DNA of 7,026 bases. Origin: Halodesulfurarchaeum sp. (GTDB lineage: Archaea; Halobacteriota; Halobacteria; Halobacteriales; Halobacteriaceae). This document shows, piece by piece, positions 5,256 to 7,026 of the stretch. The notes under the pieces are model-generated. The model saw only the letters and a program-made list of their open reading frames with translations, was not told the origin of the DNA and did not search any database. Every line of letters begins with the position of its first letter. The stretch's first letter is position 1. The position numbers were made by a program, and so were the translations under genes. Where the stretch lies: positions 1 through 7,026 of the forward strand of contig JAGXLJ010000060.1 in the NCBI GenBank assembly GCA_018334775.1, read 5' to 3'.

Positions 5256-7026
5256 TTAGTCTGTCTCGGCGTCCATCGGCCGGAAGATACTCACGGCGGC
5301 GAGTCGATCAGTCTCTTCGACCTGCATGACGAGCACCCCTTTGGTGTTCCGTCCGATCTTCGAGACTTCCGAAACCGGGATTCGGACGAGTTGCCCGCGT
5401 TCGCTCATGCCGATGACATGATCCTCATCAGAGACGACCTGGAGGGTTGCGACCTTCCCGTTTCGGTTCTCGGTCTTGATGTCCATGAGCCCCTTCCCAT
5501 TCCGGGACTGCGGCCGGTATTCGGACAGCGACGTCCGTTTTCCATACCCGGTTTCCGTGACCGTGAGAAGGTCCCGATCGTCGTCGGGACGAACAGCAGT
5601 AATCCCGGCGACTTCATCGCCAGATTCGAGCGTGATCCCACGGACACCCCGGGCTGTCCGCCCCATCGAGCGAACGTCGGTCTCATCGAACCGAATCGCC
5701 CGGCCGTTTCGGGTTCCGATGACGATCTGTGACTCGTCGTCGGTGATTTCGACGTCGACCAATTCGTCAGCTCCCTCGAGTTTCGTGGCGATGATCCCCG
5801 TCGAGAGGATGTTTTCGAACTCGGTAGCGGGGGTCCGTTTGACGTATCCGTTCCGTGTGACCATCGTCATGTACTGGTCTTCGTCGACATCTCGGGTCGC
5901 CACGACGGCGGTGAGGTTCTCACCGTCGTCCAGATCGAGGAGGTTGATAGCGGAGGTCCCCCTGGCGGTCCGGGACATCTCCGGGACCTGGTAAGCCTTG
6001 AGTCGGTAGACCTGGCCCGCATCGGTGAAACAGAGGAGGGAGTCGTGCGTGCGGGCCGTGAATGCAGCCGAAACGTGATCTCCCTCCTTGAGGTCCGTGC
6101 CGATGATTCCCTTGCCCCCCCGGTGCTGGGCTGTGAAGGCGTCCATCGGGACTCGTTTGATGTAATCCGCGTCCGAGAGCGTGATGAGCACGTCTTCCTG
6201 GGGAATCAGATCTTCATCCGTCACTTCGCCGTCGGCTTCGACGATCTTGGTCCGGCGTTCGTTCGCGTATTCCGCCTGTTGCTCCAAGAGTTCATCTCGA
6301 ATGACTGCTCGGAGTTCCGCCTCGTTTTCCAGGATCGTATTCAGGCGTTCGATATGGGCCTGCAGGTCCTCGTACTCCGCTTCGATCTCCGTCCGCTCGA
6401 GTGAGGTGAGACTCCCGAGTTGCATCCGCACGATGTGTTGGGCCTGCTCGGCAGAGAAGTCAAATTCCGCCTGGAGACCCGCTTTCGCGGCGTCCCGATC
6501 CTCGGAGTTTCGGATCAATTCGACGACGTTTTCAGCGTTTGCAAGCGCATGCAGGCGCCCTTCGAGGATATGGGCTCGATCTTCTGCTTCGGCCAGATCG
6601 TGTTCGGAGCGCCGGCGAACGACCTCGCGTCGATGATCGAGATAGTGTTGGAGCAGTTGCTTGAGCGACAGGATTTCGGGATTCCCATCGACCAACGCGA
6701 GGTTGATCACGCCGAAGGTCCGCTCTAAAACGCTCTCTAAGAGGCGGTTCTCGACGATGTCCGTGTTCGCGGTCCGCTTCAGTTCAATGACGACCCGAAT
6801 CCCGTCCCGGTCGGACTCATCACGGAGGTCTCGGACGCCCTCGAGATTCCCTTCCTTGACCATGTCCGCGATGCGTTCGACCAGTTTGGATTTGTTCTGC
6901 TGATAGGGCAGTTCAGTCAGAACGATGCGGTCGCCTTTTTCGCCCGCTTCGATCTTGTAATCGGCGCGGACCCGGACTCGGCCTCGACCGGTCTCGTAGG
7001 CCTTTTTGATCGGGTTCTTCCCAACG
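5256..7026 (-). CDS. gyrA: DNA gyrase subunit A, C-terminal 589 residues (5' end outside the window)
   Basis: The frame is open from the TAA at 5256 to the right edge. An ATG at 6863 is internal: the 54 codons before it read as GyrA ([22 protein letters not shown], then [22 protein letters not shown]). Compared with E. coli GyrA, about 230-240 residues are missing, including the catalytic tyrosine and the quinolone-resistance region. Numbering from that ATG, residues 75-205 form the long coiled-coil arm and C-gate. [15 protein letters not shown] holds the GyrA box (QHRGGKG, 246-252; bases 6108-6128), which bacterial gyrase needs to wrap DNA. Repeated blade motifs follow (SRTARG, GRTARG, SRNGKG, GRNTKG), giving the beta-pinwheel. 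This identifies gyrase rather than topoisomerase IV. With GyrB it introduces negative supercoils using ATP. gyrB would be expected upstream, off the right edge. The terminal tail is short (FRPMDAETD). Confidence 0.97.
   Translation of the reverse strand, partial: VGKNPIKKAYETGRGRVRVRADYKIEAGEKGDRIVLTELPYQQNKSKLVERIADMVKEGNLEGVRDLRDESDRDGIRVVIELKRTANTDIVENRLLESVLERTFGVINLALVDGNPEILSLKQLLQHYLDHRREVVRRRSEHDLAEAEDRAHILEGRLHALANAENVVELIRNSEDRDAAKAGLQAEFDFSAEQAQHIVRMQLGSLTSLERTEIEAEYEDLQAHIERLNTILENEAELRAVIRDELLEQQAEYANERRTKIVEADGEVTDEDLIPQEDVLITLSDADYIKRVPMDAFTAQHRGGKGIIGTDLKEGDHVSAAFTARTHDSLLCFTDAGQVYRLKAYQVPEMSRTARGTSAINLLDLDDGENLTAVVATRDVDEDQYMTMVTRNGYVKRTPATEFENILSTGIIATKLEGADELVDVEITDDESQIVIGTRNGRAIRFDETDVRSMGRTARGVRGITLESGDEVAGITAVRPDDDRDLLTVTETGYGKRTSLSEYRPQSRNGKGLMDIKTENRNGKVATLQVVSDEDHVIGMSERGQLVRIPVSEVSKIGRNTKGVLVMQVEETDRLAAVSIFRPMDAETD

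Noticed and set aside
6115..6121. Run of seven C on the plus strand inside gyrA, a possible sequencing frameshift.
   Set aside because: The frame stays intact on both sides and the run encodes part of the conserved GyrA box (QHRGGKG).
6861..6863. ATG that could be taken as the gyrA start.
   Set aside because: The 54 codons upstream, to the window edge, translate into well-conserved GyrA sequence ([17 protein letters not shown]), so the ATG is internal.
1..7026. Defence system, prophage, insertion sequence, CRISPR array, tRNA or rRNA.
   Set aside because: No transposase or integrase motifs, no regularly spaced repeats, no tRNA-like T-loop (GTTCRANYC) in a cloverleaf context and no rRNA sequence were seen. 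All coding space is taken by chromosomal-type genes.

Overview
The window looks like chromosomal DNA from a haloarchaeon (class Halobacteria). The predicted proteins are rich in Asp and Glu. Start codons lack Shine-Dalgarno sequences, and several have a TATA-like element 27 to 30 bases upstream, which is the leaderless haloarchaeal arrangement. The gene set also fits: DNA gyrase A, an archaeal-type winged-helix regulator, an ArsA/Get3-like ATPase and a stand-alone CBS protein. The G+C content is moderate for the group. I cannot name the genus from sequence alone.

Layout from left to right. The window opens inside the 3' end of a cytochrome bd oxidase subunit II gene (cydB-like, + strand, to 387). 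A HAD-family hydrolase follows (438-1064, +), then a small two-CBS-domain protein (1110-1532, +). The CBS gene converges, with a single base between the stop codons, on a minus-strand run of three genes. These are a minimal thioredoxin-reductase-like flavoprotein (1534-2088), an SRPBCC/START-like protein (2122-2589) and a winged-helix regulator (2645-3178). Each of the three has its own TATA-like element, so they need not be one operon. A 104-base divergent intergenic region, with an opposed TATA element for each side and a small inverted repeat between them, separates the regulator from a sugar-nucleotide epimerase/dehydratase (3283-4209, +). The epimerase converges, with a 6-base gap, on an ArsA/Get3-family ATPase (4216-5175, -). 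Upstream of that on the same strand is the large 3' portion of gyrA (5256 to the right edge, -). The reading frame stays open to base 7026, so the first 200 or so residues of GyrA, including the catalytic tyrosine, lie outside.

The genes do not form one obvious pathway. The region is a compact mosaic of housekeeping genes (respiratory oxidase, gyrase) and short single-promoter genes. No rRNA, tRNA, insertion sequence, CRISPR array, prophage gene or defence system was seen, and no gene-free stretch exceeds about 105 bases. The points most worth a second look are the flavoprotein that lacks the whole NADPH/CxxC domain and the conserved Gly-Asp aspartate, the divergent regulator/epimerase control region, and the unusual switch I and cysteine motifs of the ArsA-like ATPase. 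I did not find convincing evidence of a new multi-gene system.
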